From: Undibacter mobilis
GTDB taxonomy: Bacteria; Pseudomonadota; Alphaproteobacteria; Rhizobiales; Xanthobacteraceae
Length of the DNA: 64,000 bases
Reading direction: 5' to 3'
Assembly: GCF_003367195.1 (NCBI RefSeq)
Contig: NZ_QRGO01000001.1
Coordinates: forward strand, 2,838,501 to 2,902,500
A model generated the notes under the pieces. It was given only the letters and a program-made list of their open reading frames with translations. It searched no databases and was not told where the DNA came from. Positions within the stretch are counted from its first letter, which is position 1. Every line of letters begins with the position of its first letter. Shown piece by piece: positions 43,483 to 52,090 of the stretch. Made by a program: the position numbers and the translations under genes.

Positions 43483-43935
43483 TTACTCGGGTGAGGGCAC
43501 CTGGATGACCGAGAAGAACAAGCCAAGCTGCCGAATGGCATTGGCGAAATTCTCGTAGTTGACCGGCTTGGTGATGTAGACGTTGCAGCCGAGATCGTAG
43601 CAGCGCTGAATCTCGATCGCATCGTCGGTCGTCGTGAGGACGACCACCGGCACACGCTTCATGTGTTCGTTCGACTTGATGCGGCCGAGGATCTCGATGC
43701 CGGTCATGTCGGGCAGGTTGAGGTCGAGCAGCACCAGCAGGGGCTTGCCCTTGCTGGCAAGGCCGGAACCGTCGGCGCCGAACAGATAGGTGATACCGTC
43801 GGTGCCGTTCTTGAACGGCATGATCGGGTTGTTGACGCCGGCGCGGCGAATGTTCTTCTCGATCAGGCGCGCGTGGCCCTCATCGTCTTCGATCATGACG
43901 ATTTCGACGGGACGCTCCGCCGTACGGCTATTCAT
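43483..43935 (-). CDS. Rcp1-like response regulator
   Basis: A 150-residue single REC domain with the acidic pair MIEDDEGHARLIEKNIRRAG, acceptor in LLVLLDLNLPDMTGIEILGR, Thr in VVVLTTTDDAIEIQRCYD and Lys in CNVYITKPVNYENFANAIRQ. The inserted loop (FGADGSGLASKGKP) is typical of the Rcp1 subgroup that receives phosphate from histidine kinases of phytochrome type. It overlaps the upstream kinase by four bases (ATGA) and has an AGGAG ribosome binding site inside that gene, so coupling is tight. Confidence 0.9.
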   Translation of the reverse strand: MNSRTAERPVEIVMIEDDEGHARLIEKNIRRAGVNNPIMPFKNGTDGITYLFGADGSGLASKGKPLLVLLDLNLPDMTGIEILGRIKSNEHMKRVPVVVLTTTDDAIEIQRCYDLGCNVYITKPVNYENFANAIRQLGLFFSVIQVPSPE

Positions 43936-45467
43936 GCAGTACTCCTGTTATCCCCCACCCAGCGCCGCGGCAGCGTCACGATAAAGACGCTCCCTTTGCC
44001 GGGTTCCGACGTCAACCCCATTGTTCCCCCCAGACGCCGGACCAGCGCGCGGACATGGGCCAGGCCAATGCCTTCGCCCGGCCGGTCTTGTTTGCCGGCG
44101 CGGCGGAACAGCTCGAAAACTCGCTGAAAATCGGCTGGCTCGATGCCGCGGCCGTTGTCCTGGACCTCGTAAATGGCATGGGCGGCGGTCAGACGGCCGC
44201 GTATGTGGATTTCAAGGTTTGCGTCATCGCGACCATATTTCAAAGCATTATCAATGAGATTGCCAAAAATTTGCTGTGCTGCCAGCAAGTCGGTTTCAAC
44301 CGGCGGCAGCTCCTCAACGCGCAAAGTCGCATTAAGTTCCGTCGCCCGGTGGCTGACGGTTTCGATAATGCCGCTGATCAGGCCATTCATATCGACCCGC
44401 TCGGGGTTGAACTGACGGCGGCCCTCCCGGGACAGGCGAAGCACAGCGGTGATCAGCCGGTCCATACTGGCAATCGACGACTTGATGAAGCCGATGGCCT
44501 CGTCGAAATCGCGACCCAACTGGACGGAGGCTTCGGTCTCCTGGGCCGCCTCGGCCTCACCCTTGAGGGTGGCGACTTCGGCGCGCAGCTTCTCGACCTG
44601 TTGGAAAATGTCCTGGCGCAGCGCCTCCAGCTCGGAGGTGAAGCCCATGATGTTCACGAGCGGCGAACGCAGGTCGTGGCTGACAATGTAGGCGAAGCGC
44701 TGGATTTCCTCGTTGGCCTCCGTGAGGTCGGCGGTGCGGTACTCGACAATGCGCTCGAGATTGGCATTGGTCCCGGCCAGTTCCTGGCGGGCAATTTCGG
44801 CGCGGCGGTAATTGCGCTGAACCAGCGACATCGACATGGCGCCGATGCCGACGATGAGGGTCGCGCCGGCCAGCGACACGATCAGCAGCCAGCTATTCGT
44901 GCGGCGCGACGTCTCGGCACGGACGCCTGCCAGTTCGCCTTCCGCCTCAATGGCCTCCTCGATGACGTCGCGCAATTGGATCATGAGGCGGCGGCCCTGA
45001 CCTTCGCGCACCTGGGCCAAGGCTTCGGGACGGCGGCCGCCCTCATTCAGCTCGATGATGCGACGCATTTCGCGAAACTTGCCATCGACCAGCTCGGCCA
45101 CGCGGTCGAGAGTCGATTTGCGGGTGGCACTGGCGACAGACAGGCTGCGCAGTTCATTGATGGTTTCGTGGGTTTCCGGCTCGGCGTCGCGGAAGTCGTC
45201 AAGATAGGCCGCATCGTTCGTCAGCAGGTAGCCACGCTGGCTGCTTTCGGCGCGGCGGATGGTGAGCAGGATGTCGGACAGCTTGTCCTCGACGCTGAGC
45301 GTCGTCGCCAGTTCGCGGCTGTCGGTGGCCGCGCGCTCGACCAGGTAAATGGTCGCGGCGCTGATGCCGACCAGCACCAGAAAGCCGATGCCGAGCAGGA
45401 GCGATTGCAGATTGAGAAACCGCCAGCGGGGCAGGGCAATCGGCAATGTGTCGGTTCTCCGTTTCAC
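43932..45467 (-). CDS. CHASE3 sensor histidine kinase
   Basis: A 511-residue kinase if read from GTG at 45467 (VKRRTDTLPIALPRWRFLNL); an ATG at 45689 is also open. TM1 (LLLGIGFLVLVGISAATIYL) is followed by a CHASE3 sensory domain (RGYLLTNDAAYLDDFRDAEP), TM2 (SWLLIVSLAGATLIVGIGAM), a coiled coil, the HisKA box FAYIVSHDLRSPLVNIMGFT, and an ATPase domain with FGNLIDNALKYGRDD, VQDNGRGIEP and EGIGLAHVRALVRRLGG. CHASE3 suggests a periplasmic signal. It heads a three-gene phosphorelay operon. TATACG lies six bases before the GTG. Confidence 0.9.
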   Translation of the reverse strand: MKRRTDTLPIALPRWRFLNLQSLLLGIGFLVLVGISAATIYLVERAATDSRELATTLSVEDKLSDILLTIRRAESSQRGYLLTNDAAYLDDFRDAEPETHETINELRSLSVASATRKSTLDRVAELVDGKFREMRRIIELNEGGRRPEALAQVREGQGRRLMIQLRDVIEEAIEAEGELAGVRAETSRRTNSWLLIVSLAGATLIVGIGAMSMSLVQRNYRRAEIARQELAGTNANLERIVEYRTADLTEANEEIQRFAYIVSHDLRSPLVNIMGFTSELEALRQDIFQQVEKLRAEVATLKGEAEAAQETEASVQLGRDFDEAIGFIKSSIASMDRLITAVLRLSREGRRQFNPERVDMNGLISGIIETVSHRATELNATLRVEELPPVETDLLAAQQIFGNLIDNALKYGRDDANLEIHIRGRLTAAHAIYEVQDNGRGIEPADFQRVFELFRRAGKQDRPGEGIGLAHVRALVRRLGGTMGLTSEPGKGSVFIVTLPRRWVGDNRSTA

Positions 45468-45654
45468 CGGGGCCGTATAGCACGGCAGACGGCACAGTGG
45501 ACCCGTCCGCCCCGGCGCCGCAAATGTCGCGGGCGGGGGTTCCAATCCCCAGGTGTTCAGTTTTGTTCCGCGCGGCTCGCGGTGGCGCACCGAAGTCCGC
45601 GCAAAAGCACTGTCGAAGCAGGGTATTTCGTGGAAGCGCGCAGGCGCGCCGCTG

Positions 45655-47025
45655 TCACGAGGACAGCGGCTGGCTTTCTTCCATGCCACCCCGAGCGAGG
45701 AATTGCTCCAGCCAATGGATGTGATAGTCGCCGTTGATGATGTCGGACTCGCGCACCAGTGCCCGGAACAGCGGCAAGGTGGTCTCGATGCCGTCGACCA
45801 CGATTTCGTCGAGCGCGCGCTTGAGGCGCATCAGCGCTTCGGGGCGGGTCTTGCCGTGCACGATGAGCTTGCCGACGAGGGAGTCGTAATAAGGCGGGAT
45901 CGTGTAGCCCTGATACACCGCGCTATCGATACGCACGCCGAGACCGCCCGGCGGATAATAGTGCAGGATCTTGCCGGGGGACGGCCTGAACGACACCGGA
46001 TTTTCCGCGTTGATGCGGCACTCGATGGCGTGGCCGAGGAACTGCACGTCGCTCTGCTTGATCGTCAGTTCGGCGCCGGCGGCGACTCTGATTTGCTCGA
46101 AGATCAAATCGATGCCGGTGATCATTTCGGTCACCGGATGCTCGACCTGGATGCGCGTGTTCATTTCGATGAAATAGAACTCGCCGTCTTCGTAGAGGAA
46201 TTCAACGGTGCCGACGCCGAGATACTGGATCTCGCGCATCGCTTTCGCGACCACTTCGCCGATCTTGTCGCGCGCGGCGACATTGAGCGCGGGCGAGGGG
46301 CTTTCTTCCAGTACCTTCTGGTGACGGCGCTGCAGCGAGCAGTCGCGCTCACCGAGGTGGATGGCGTTGCCGCGGCCGTCGCCGAGCACCTGAATTTCGA
46401 TGTGGCGCGGCTTGGCGAGATATTTCTCGATATAGACGGCATCGCTGCCGAAATTGGCTTTCGCTTCGGAGCGCGCGGTGGACAGGGCGCGCGACAATTC
46501 GTCTTCCGTGTGGGCGACGCGCATGCCCTTGCCGCCGCCGCCGGCCGCGGCCTTGATCAGGACCGGAAAGCCGATTTCGCGCGAAATGCGGACGGCCTCG
46601 GCGTCGTCGGTAACGCCGCCATCGGAGCCGGGCACGACCGGAATGCCGAGGCGCTTGGCAGTGCGCTTGGCTTCGATCTTGTCGCCCATGGTGCGGATGT
46701 GCTCGGCCTTCGGGCCGATGAAATGCAGGCCATGGTCGGCCAGGATTTCGGCAAAACGCGCATTCTCGGACAGGAAGCCGTAGCCAGGGTGCACGGCATC
46801 GGCGCCGGTGATTTCGCAGGCGGCGAGAATGGCGGGGATGTTGAGGTAGGAGTCCTTGGCCGAAGGAGGCCCGATGCAGACGCTTTCGTCGGCGAAGCGG
46901 ACATGCATGGCGTCGGCGTCGGCGGTGGAATGCACCGCGACCGTCTTGATGCCGAGCTCCTTGCAGGCGCGCAGCACGCGGAGCGCGATCTCGCCGCGAT
47001 TGGCAATGAGGATTTTATCGAACAT
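45655..47025 (-). CDS. accC: acetyl-CoA carboxylase biotin carboxylase subunit
   Basis: A 456-residue ATP-dependent enzyme that carboxylates biotin on AccB for fatty acid synthesis. Marks are [40 protein letters not shown] (ATP loop), [17 protein letters not shown] and [16 protein letters not shown]. Length matches E. coli AccC (449). It lies 195 bases downstream of accB with an intergenic repeat in between. accA and accD are elsewhere. A second biotin carboxylase is in the window at 5874-7826 but carries its own BCCP and serves another reaction. Confidence 0.97.
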   Translation of the reverse strand: MFDKILIANRGEIALRVLRACKELGIKTVAVHSTADADAMHVRFADESVCIGPPSAKDSYLNIPAILAACEITGADAVHPGYGFLSENARFAEILADHGLHFIGPKAEHIRTMGDKIEAKRTAKRLGIPVVPGSDGGVTDDAEAVRISREIGFPVLIKAAAGGGGKGMRVAHTEDELSRALSTARSEAKANFGSDAVYIEKYLAKPRHIEIQVLGDGRGNAIHLGERDCSLQRRHQKVLEESPSPALNVAARDKIGEVVAKAMREIQYLGVGTVEFLYEDGEFYFIEMNTRIQVEHPVTEMITGIDLIFEQIRVAAGAELTIKQSDVQFLGHAIECRINAENPVSFRPSPGKILHYYPPGGLGVRIDSAVYQGYTIPPYYDSLVGKLIVHGKTRPEALMRLKRALDEIVVDGIETTLPLFRALVRESDIINGDYHIHWLEQFLARGGMEESQPLSS

Positions 47026-47033
47026 GGGGTTCT

Positions 47034-47193
47034 CTTGTCCCGGACGCGGTGCAGCGCGCAGCCATAAGCGCGGTTACGCGCGTCTGCGACGCGCTATGGC
47101 GGAGCGGTGCAGCGCAGAGCCGGGACCGTTCCAACCTGTGGCGGTCCCGGTTCAGCAGCGCACCACTGCGTGTTGCGCTGCGCCCGGGACAAG
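47034..47193. repeat. dispersed repeat with CTTGTCCCGG ends
   Basis: Inverted ends CTTGTCCCGG (47034-47043) and CCGGGACAAG (47184-47193) enclose the same GGTGCAGCGCG, GCAGAGCCGGGACC and GCGCCCGGGACAAG blocks as 25645-25775. It fills the gap between accB and accC, so it is likely transcribed within that operon. Confidence 0.8.
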
Positions 47194-47220
47194 TAAGAGG
47201 TGCGCGCGGTCGCAAAGCTA

Positions 47221-47685
47221 TCACTCGATAATCACCAGCGGTTCGCCGAACTCGACCGGCTGACCATCCTCGAACAGGATCTGCGTCACCGTGCCCGCGC
47301 GCGGCGCCGGGATCTGGTTCATGGTCTTCATCGCTTCGATGATGAGCAGCGTCTCGCCGGACTTCACCTTGGCGCCGACTTCGATATAGGGCCGGGCGCC
47401 CGGCTCCGGCGCGCCATAGGCCGTGCCGACCATCGGCGAGGCGACGACGCCCGGGTGCTTGGCGGGATCGAGCGGCTTCGAAACGGATTCAGTGATCGGC
47501 TGCGGCACGGCGGCCACCGCGCGCGGCGCCGGCGCGGCGGACACGGCGACGCTGCCGCGGGCGACGCGGATGCGCTGGCCGTCCTGCTCGATCTCGATTT
47601 CGGTCAATCCAGTCTCGTCGAGCAGCTTCGACAGCTCCTGAATGAGCTCGCGGTCGACCAGTGGCGATTTCGGCGGTTTTGCCAT
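47221..47685 (-). CDS. accB: biotin carboxyl carrier protein of acetyl-CoA carboxylase
   Basis: A 154-residue protein with an N-terminal helical part ([20 protein letters not shown]), an Ala/Pro linker and a C-terminal biotinyl domain: [40 protein letters not shown]. The acceptor Lys lies in EAMKTM, with Thr in place of the more common Met after Lys, as in other alphaproteobacteria. It hands carboxybiotin from AccC to the AccAD transferase. It follows aroQ by 65 bases on the same strand. Confidence 0.96.
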   Translation of the reverse strand: MAKPPKSPLVDRELIQELSKLLDETGLTEIEIEQDGQRIRVARGSVAVSAAPAPRAVAAVPQPITESVSKPLDPAKHPGVVASPMVGTAYGAPEPGARPYIEVGAKVKSGETLLIIEAMKTMNQIPAPRAGTVTQILFEDGQPVEFGEPLVIIE

Positions 47686-47750
47686 TCAAACGGTTCCGAG
47701 TTGAGGCGCGTCCCGGCGTGGCCGGGGACAAGCGCATAGCGTAAGAGTTC

Positions 47751-48203
47751 TTAACGTTCCTTAGCGCCGATCATGCCGGCGAGGCCTTCGATGGCCAGCG
47801 CGTAGCCTTGGACGCCGAAGCCCGCAAGCACGCCGCGCGCCACCTTCGATACATAGGAGTGGTGACGGAAGCTTTCACGCTGGTGGACGTTGGTAATGTG
47901 GATTTCGATCACCGGAAGCTCGGTCAGCGTCAGCGCGTCCAGGATGGCGACCGAGGTGTGGGTATAGGCGGCCGGGTTGATGACGATGCCGGACGCCTTG
48001 TTGATGCGGGCTTCCTGAATGAAGGTGACGAGCTCGCCCTCGATGTTCGATTGCCTGAACACCATGTCGAGGCCGAAACGCTTGCAGGTGTCGGCGCACA
48101 GGCTCTCGACATCCTTGAGCGTGGCCGAGCCGTACTTCGCCGGTTCTCGCACGCCGAGCATGTTCAGGTTGGGTCCGTTGAGGACGTAGATCGTCTGGGC
48201 CAT
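47751..48203 (-). CDS. aroQ: type II 3-dehydroquinate dehydratase
   Basis: A 150-residue dodecameric enzyme of the shikimate pathway. Visible are [20 protein letters not shown] (with the catalytic Tyr), the flexible-loop Arg, [35 protein letters not shown], and [17 protein letters not shown] with the catalytic His. Length is that of the family. It is followed by accB and accC on the same strand, a gene order found across Rhizobiales. Confidence 0.96.
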   Translation of the reverse strand: MAQTIYVLNGPNLNMLGVREPAKYGSATLKDVESLCADTCKRFGLDMVFRQSNIEGELVTFIQEARINKASGIVINPAAYTHTSVAILDALTLTELPVIEIHITNVHQRESFRHHSYVSKVARGVLAGFGVQGYALAIEGLAGMIGAKER

Positions 48204-48353
48204 TGAAGGATTCCGGCAGTGATCGGCGGCGGCGCGGCCTTCAAGCAGAGGCGCGAACCGGCCGGCCCGCTTTATAGGTGGCCGGAGCGGCGAGGGGAAG
48301 AGCGCCGCCCAATCCCCGTGGGACAGACTAAATAACAGTAAAATAAAGAGAAA

Positions 48354-49490
48354 TCAGGCCGCGGAGGCGAGTTCTCCCGTCGCCAGGGTTTCGGCGGCTG
48401 CCCAGTCGATGACCGCACGGATGGCATGGAGGCGGGGCCGGCCGGCGGCGCTCGCCTGTTTGAACATCGCAATCTGGCGGTCGCCGCTGGTGCCCTCGGC
48501 GACGATACGGTCGAGATGGGCGATTTCGGCGCCGCAGCCAAAGGCCTCGATGTCCGGCCCGATGAGCGTGCGGATGTCGGCAAGCCATTGGTCCAGGGTG
48601 ATCGGCTGACGCGAGAACGGCTCGACGAAGGTCGCGGCGATGCCGTGGCGCTGCGCGTGCCATTTGTTTTCGGCGGTGATGGCGCGGCCGACCCGGTCGA
48701 AGCCGGCATTGACACCGCGGTCGCGATCGAGCGCGCGCACGAGGCACCGAAACAGCGCGGCAATGGCGATGGCGTCCTCCAGCCGCGTACAACTGTCGGC
48801 GATGCGCAGTTCGAGGGTCGGGTGCGCCACCGAAGGCCGGATCGCCCACCAGATGTAACTGGCGTCCGGGATGATGCCGGCACCGACCAAAGCCGCGATA
48901 TATTCGTCGTAGTCCTGGTTGGTGCGGAATAGTTCGGGCAAGCCGGTACGCGGCAGTTCGTCGTAGGCCGCCAGCCGATAGCCGGTTAGGCCGGTGAGGT
49001 GACCCTGCCAGAAGGGCGACGACGTCGACAGCGCTAGCAGGACCGGAAGATACGGCGTCAGCCGCATCATGAGATTGATGCGGGTGTCGAGATCGGGCAC
49101 CGCGACATGGATATGCAGGCCGCACATCATATTGCGCTGCCCGATCATCTGCAGGTCGTCCATGATTGGGCCGTAGCGCTCTTTTCGTGTCGGCGTCATT
49201 TCCGGCCAGAAGGCGAGCGGGAAGGTCCCCATGGCGGCAATGCCGAGACCGCGCTCGCGCGCGGCATCGGCGAGCCCCTGCCGCAGCCTCGACAGATGCG
49301 CGCGTGCTTCGCTCAAGGTTTCGCACACCGGCGTCACCGTCTCGATCTGCGACTGCAGCATCTCGGTGGTGACGGATTTGCCCAGCGTCTGTTTCACGCG
49401 CGCAAGGAAACGCTTGTCGAGACGGCGCACCGCACGCCGTGTCGACGCATCGAAAACAAAGAATTCCTCTTCCAGCCCGATCGTATACAT
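48354..49490 (-). CDS. YbdK family carboxylate-amine ligase (GCS2)
   Basis: A 378-residue member of the glutamate-cysteine ligase 2 family. Marks are TIGLEEEFFVFDAST, EMLQSQIETVTPVCETLSEA, MCGLHIHVAVPD, and WWAIRPSVAHPTLELRIADS. YbdK in E. coli has weak glutamate-cysteine ligase activity in vitro; the natural substrate is unsettled. The length is normal. It is transcribed alone before a 150-base gap and aroQ. The ATG at 49490 is the only long-frame start that retains GLEEEF. Confidence 0.9.
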   Translation of the reverse strand: MYTIGLEEEFFVFDASTRRAVRRLDKRFLARVKQTLGKSVTTEMLQSQIETVTPVCETLSEARAHLSRLRQGLADAARERGLGIAAMGTFPLAFWPEMTPTRKERYGPIMDDLQMIGQRNMMCGLHIHVAVPDLDTRINLMMRLTPYLPVLLALSTSSPFWQGHLTGLTGYRLAAYDELPRTGLPELFRTNQDYDEYIAALVGAGIIPDASYIWWAIRPSVAHPTLELRIADSCTRLEDAIAIAALFRCLVRALDRDRGVNAGFDRVGRAITAENKWHAQRHGIAATFVEPFSRQPITLDQWLADIRTLIGPDIEAFGCGAEIAHLDRIVAEGTSGDRQIAMFKQASAAGRPRLHAIRAVIDWAAAETLATGELASAA

Positions 49491-49540
49491 GCGCGCGACA
49501 ACCCGCTCCGGCGTTTCGGGTTCCCGCGTATCCTAAATGT

Positions 49541-49572
49541 AAAAAACCGCCGGACCAGCGGCCCGGCGGTTC
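49541..49572 (-). terminator. rho-independent terminator of the DsbA-like gene
   Basis: On the minus strand GAACCGCCGG pairs with CCGGCGGTT and is followed by TTTTTACATTT. It lies ~65 bases after the stop of the gene at 49637. Confidence 0.88.
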
Positions 49573-49636
49573 TTGTTCAGATGCGGATTGCCGCAGTGCG
49601 CCGCGGCAGACTCAAAGTCTCAGCACGTCGCCGTCT

Positions 49637-50401
49637 TTAGCACGTCGCCTTGCCGCAGCGCGCGTTGTTGACCTTTTCCTGCAGCGCAGGGAGACCGACG
49701 GCGCCGATGACGACATCGCTGCCGATGACGTAGCTCGGCGTGCCATTCATGCCGAGCGCCTCGGCGAGCTTGAAGCTCTCCTGCAGCGTGTCGCGCACTT
49801 CCTGGCTCGCGATGTCCTTCTCCAGCCGCGCCATGTCGGCGCCGGCGGCCTTGGCGGCGGCCATGGCATGCGACTTGTCGGCCTGGCCGCGGCCGCCGAG
49901 CAGCTTCTGATGGAAGTCGAGATATTTCTTGCCGGTCGGATCCTGCATGCGCATTGCGACCGCAACCTGCGCCGCCTCTACCGAGCCGGGTCCGAGCACC
50001 GGGAATTCCTTGAGCACGACCTTCAGGTTTGGATCCTTCAGCAGCGCCATCATGTCTTCCATGGCGCGCTTGCAGTAGCCGCAGTTGTAATCGAAGAACT
50101 CGACGAGCGTGACGTCGCCCTTCGGATTGCCGAGCGTGACCTGCCGCTTCGACGAGAAGATCGCTTCGGCATGCTCCTTCACGGCGGCCTTGTGTTTCTC
50201 GACCTCCGCGGTCTGCTGGCGCTTTTCGAGCTCGGCCATCGCCTCCTGCAGGACTTCCGGGTGGGCGATCAGATATTCGCGCACGATCGCGCCAATCTCG
50301 TCGCGCTGCGGGGCCGTGAATTCGGCGGCGGAGACCTGCTGCGTCATGGCGAGCGCAAACAGGCCGGCGCAGATGGCGGCGAGGCGGCTTCCGGTTTTCA
50401 T
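49637..50401 (-). CDS. DsbA-family periplasmic thiol-disulfide protein (ScsC/ Com1 type)
   Basis: A 254-residue exported protein starting MKTGSRLAAICAGLFALAMT. An N-terminal helical region (EIGAIVREYLIAHPEVLQEA, oligomerisation part in ScsC-like proteins) precedes the DsbA-like thioredoxin domain: VTLVEFFDYNCGYCKRAMED with the CGYC active site and GTPSYVIGSDVVIG with the cis-Pro loop. Length and N-terminal stalk fit the Com1/ScsC subgroup that isomerises or protects disulfides. It lies 22 bases after the M48 protease gene. Confidence 0.92.
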   Translation of the reverse strand: MKTGSRLAAICAGLFALAMTQQVSAAEFTAPQRDEIGAIVREYLIAHPEVLQEAMAELEKRQQTAEVEKHKAAVKEHAEAIFSSKRQVTLGNPKGDVTLVEFFDYNCGYCKRAMEDMMALLKDPNLKVVLKEFPVLGPGSVEAAQVAVAMRMQDPTGKKYLDFHQKLLGGRGQADKSHAMAAAKAAGADMARLEKDIASQEVRDTLQESFKLAEALGMNGTPSYVIGSDVVIGAVGLPALQEKVNNARCGKATC

Positions 50402-50423
50402 CGGGTTATGTCCTTGTCGGGGT

Positions 50424-51857
50424 TCAATTGCGGGCATTGGCGGATTGCGGCTTGTCATTGGTAATATCGTTGGCGCGGACCCAGGGCGGCGAGCCGACCG
50501 GCAGCCGCGCCTTGGCGCGGGCGGCGATCTGCCGGGCTGTTTTTAGATCGCCCCGGTTAAGGGCAGCTTGCGCCGCGGCCAGATCGGCGCGGCCGAGATC
50601 GCCTTTGCGGCCATAAGCCATGGCGAGCTGGTCATAGGCCTCGGGAATGGTCGGTTCGCGGGCCAGCGCCGTGTTCAGAAGGCCGACCGCTTCCTCGGCG
50701 GTGGCGGGATTATTGGTATTAATGAGGGCTTGCGCCAGCATCACCTGAATGAGGGGCGCGCTGCCCGCCAGTTGCACGGCGCGGCGCAGCGGTGCGATCG
50801 CCTCTGTGCCGCGGCCGGCCTCGAGCAAGGCCTGGCCCTTGAGTTCGTAGAAATAGGCGTTGGCCGGTTGCGCCTGGATCAGGCTGTCGATCTGGGCCAG
50901 CGCATTGCGCAAATCGGCGTGACGATAGGCGGCGATCGCGCGGGCATAGCGCGCCGGCATGCTTTGATCGCTCGACGGATAGCGCCGCGCCACGGTGTCG
51001 GGCCGCTCGAGAAAGCCCGCGAGCTTGGCACGCATCATGTCGTGGCGGGCCTGCAGGGCCGGCGGATCCTTGACGTCGAAATAGGGGCTCTGCTTGGCGA
51101 TCACTTCCAGCGCCGCGACGCGTTCCTGCGGCATCGGGTGGGTCTGCAAATAGGGATCGACATAGCGCGAGTTGAACAGCGCATCGTTCGACAGCCGCTT
51201 GAACAGTTCGATCATGCCGCGCGCCGACTGGTGCGAGGCGTTGAGAAACTTCACGCCGGCATGATCGGCCTGGTCTTCCTGTGTGCGGACATAAGCAAGC
51301 AGCGAGCGCTGGATCGCCGCCTGCGGCGCCATGATCGCGGCCGCGCCGGCATTGCCGCCGCCCGCCACCGCGGCGCCGGCGCCGAGCAGCAGCGCGATGA
51401 TCGAGGCGGTCTGCGCGCGCGCCAGCTGCTCACGCAGTTTCAACAGGTGGCCGCCGGCAAGGTGGCCGGTTTCATGGGCGAACACGCCGATGACTTCGTT
51501 CGGCGTCTTGGCGTCGAACAGGGCGCCGGCATTGATGAAGATGTGGCGGCCGTCCATGACGAAGGCATTGAAGGAGCGGTCGTTGAGTACGATGACGCGG
51601 ACATTCTGCTGGGTGAGCCCGGCCGCGCGCAGGATCGGCGCGGCATAGTCGCGCAACAGATTCTCGATTTCGGTGTCGCGAATGACGGACGGGCCGCCGC
51701 CGCGCTGTTGTGCGGCCGCAGGCGGCGGTGCCACGGGACCGACTCCGGCCAGCGCGAGCGCAGCGGCGGTCACAAGGCCGAGGGCCCGCCGAAGGTGGCG
51801 GCGAGCGCCCGCTGGCGCGGGAGAAACGGTCCTGTTAGGTAAGCCCGTCAATTCCAT
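50424..51857 (-). CDS. M48 family zinc metalloprotease with TPR repeats (BepA-like)
   Basis: A 477-residue exported protein. A signal segment (GLVTAAALALAGVGPVAPPP) precedes the M48 domain: FNAFVMDGRHIFINAGALFD and GVFAHETGHLAGGHLLKLRE with HETGH zinc ligands, and EDQADHAGVKFLNAS with the third. TPR repeats fill the C-terminal half (ALEAGRGTEAIAPLRRAVQL type). This is the BepA/YfgC layout, a periplasmic protease that checks outer-membrane protein assembly. It precedes the DsbA-like gene by 22 bases, and the pair probably acts in envelope protein folding. Confidence 0.94.
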   Translation of the reverse strand: MELTGLPNRTVSPAPAGARRHLRRALGLVTAAALALAGVGPVAPPPAAAQQRGGGPSVIRDTEIENLLRDYAAPILRAAGLTQQNVRVIVLNDRSFNAFVMDGRHIFINAGALFDAKTPNEVIGVFAHETGHLAGGHLLKLREQLARAQTASIIALLLGAGAAVAGGGNAGAAAIMAPQAAIQRSLLAYVRTQEDQADHAGVKFLNASHQSARGMIELFKRLSNDALFNSRYVDPYLQTHPMPQERVAALEVIAKQSPYFDVKDPPALQARHDMMRAKLAGFLERPDTVARRYPSSDQSMPARYARAIAAYRHADLRNALAQIDSLIQAQPANAYFYELKGQALLEAGRGTEAIAPLRRAVQLAGSAPLIQVMLAQALINTNNPATAEEAVGLLNTALAREPTIPEAYDQLAMAYGRKGDLGRADLAAAQAALNRGDLKTARQIAARAKARLPVGSPPWVRANDITNDKPQSANARN

Positions 51858-52090
51858 GGTCGAAAACGATGCCAGTTTTTAGCCCTGCGATTGGCGCGGA
51901 ACTTAAGAGACACGGACGAACCGGGTCAATCTAAGCCGATTTGGCGCGACGCCACTGTCCTTTGCAGCGACCGGCCATCACGAATTGGCGATATTGAGCC
52001 CGCGAGTCACGGCGAAATCCGTTGGCCCCAAGCAAGCCGCCGAATACGGCAGCAGCGGGGCGGACCCGTATCCCGGCAGGGCTTAAGCTG

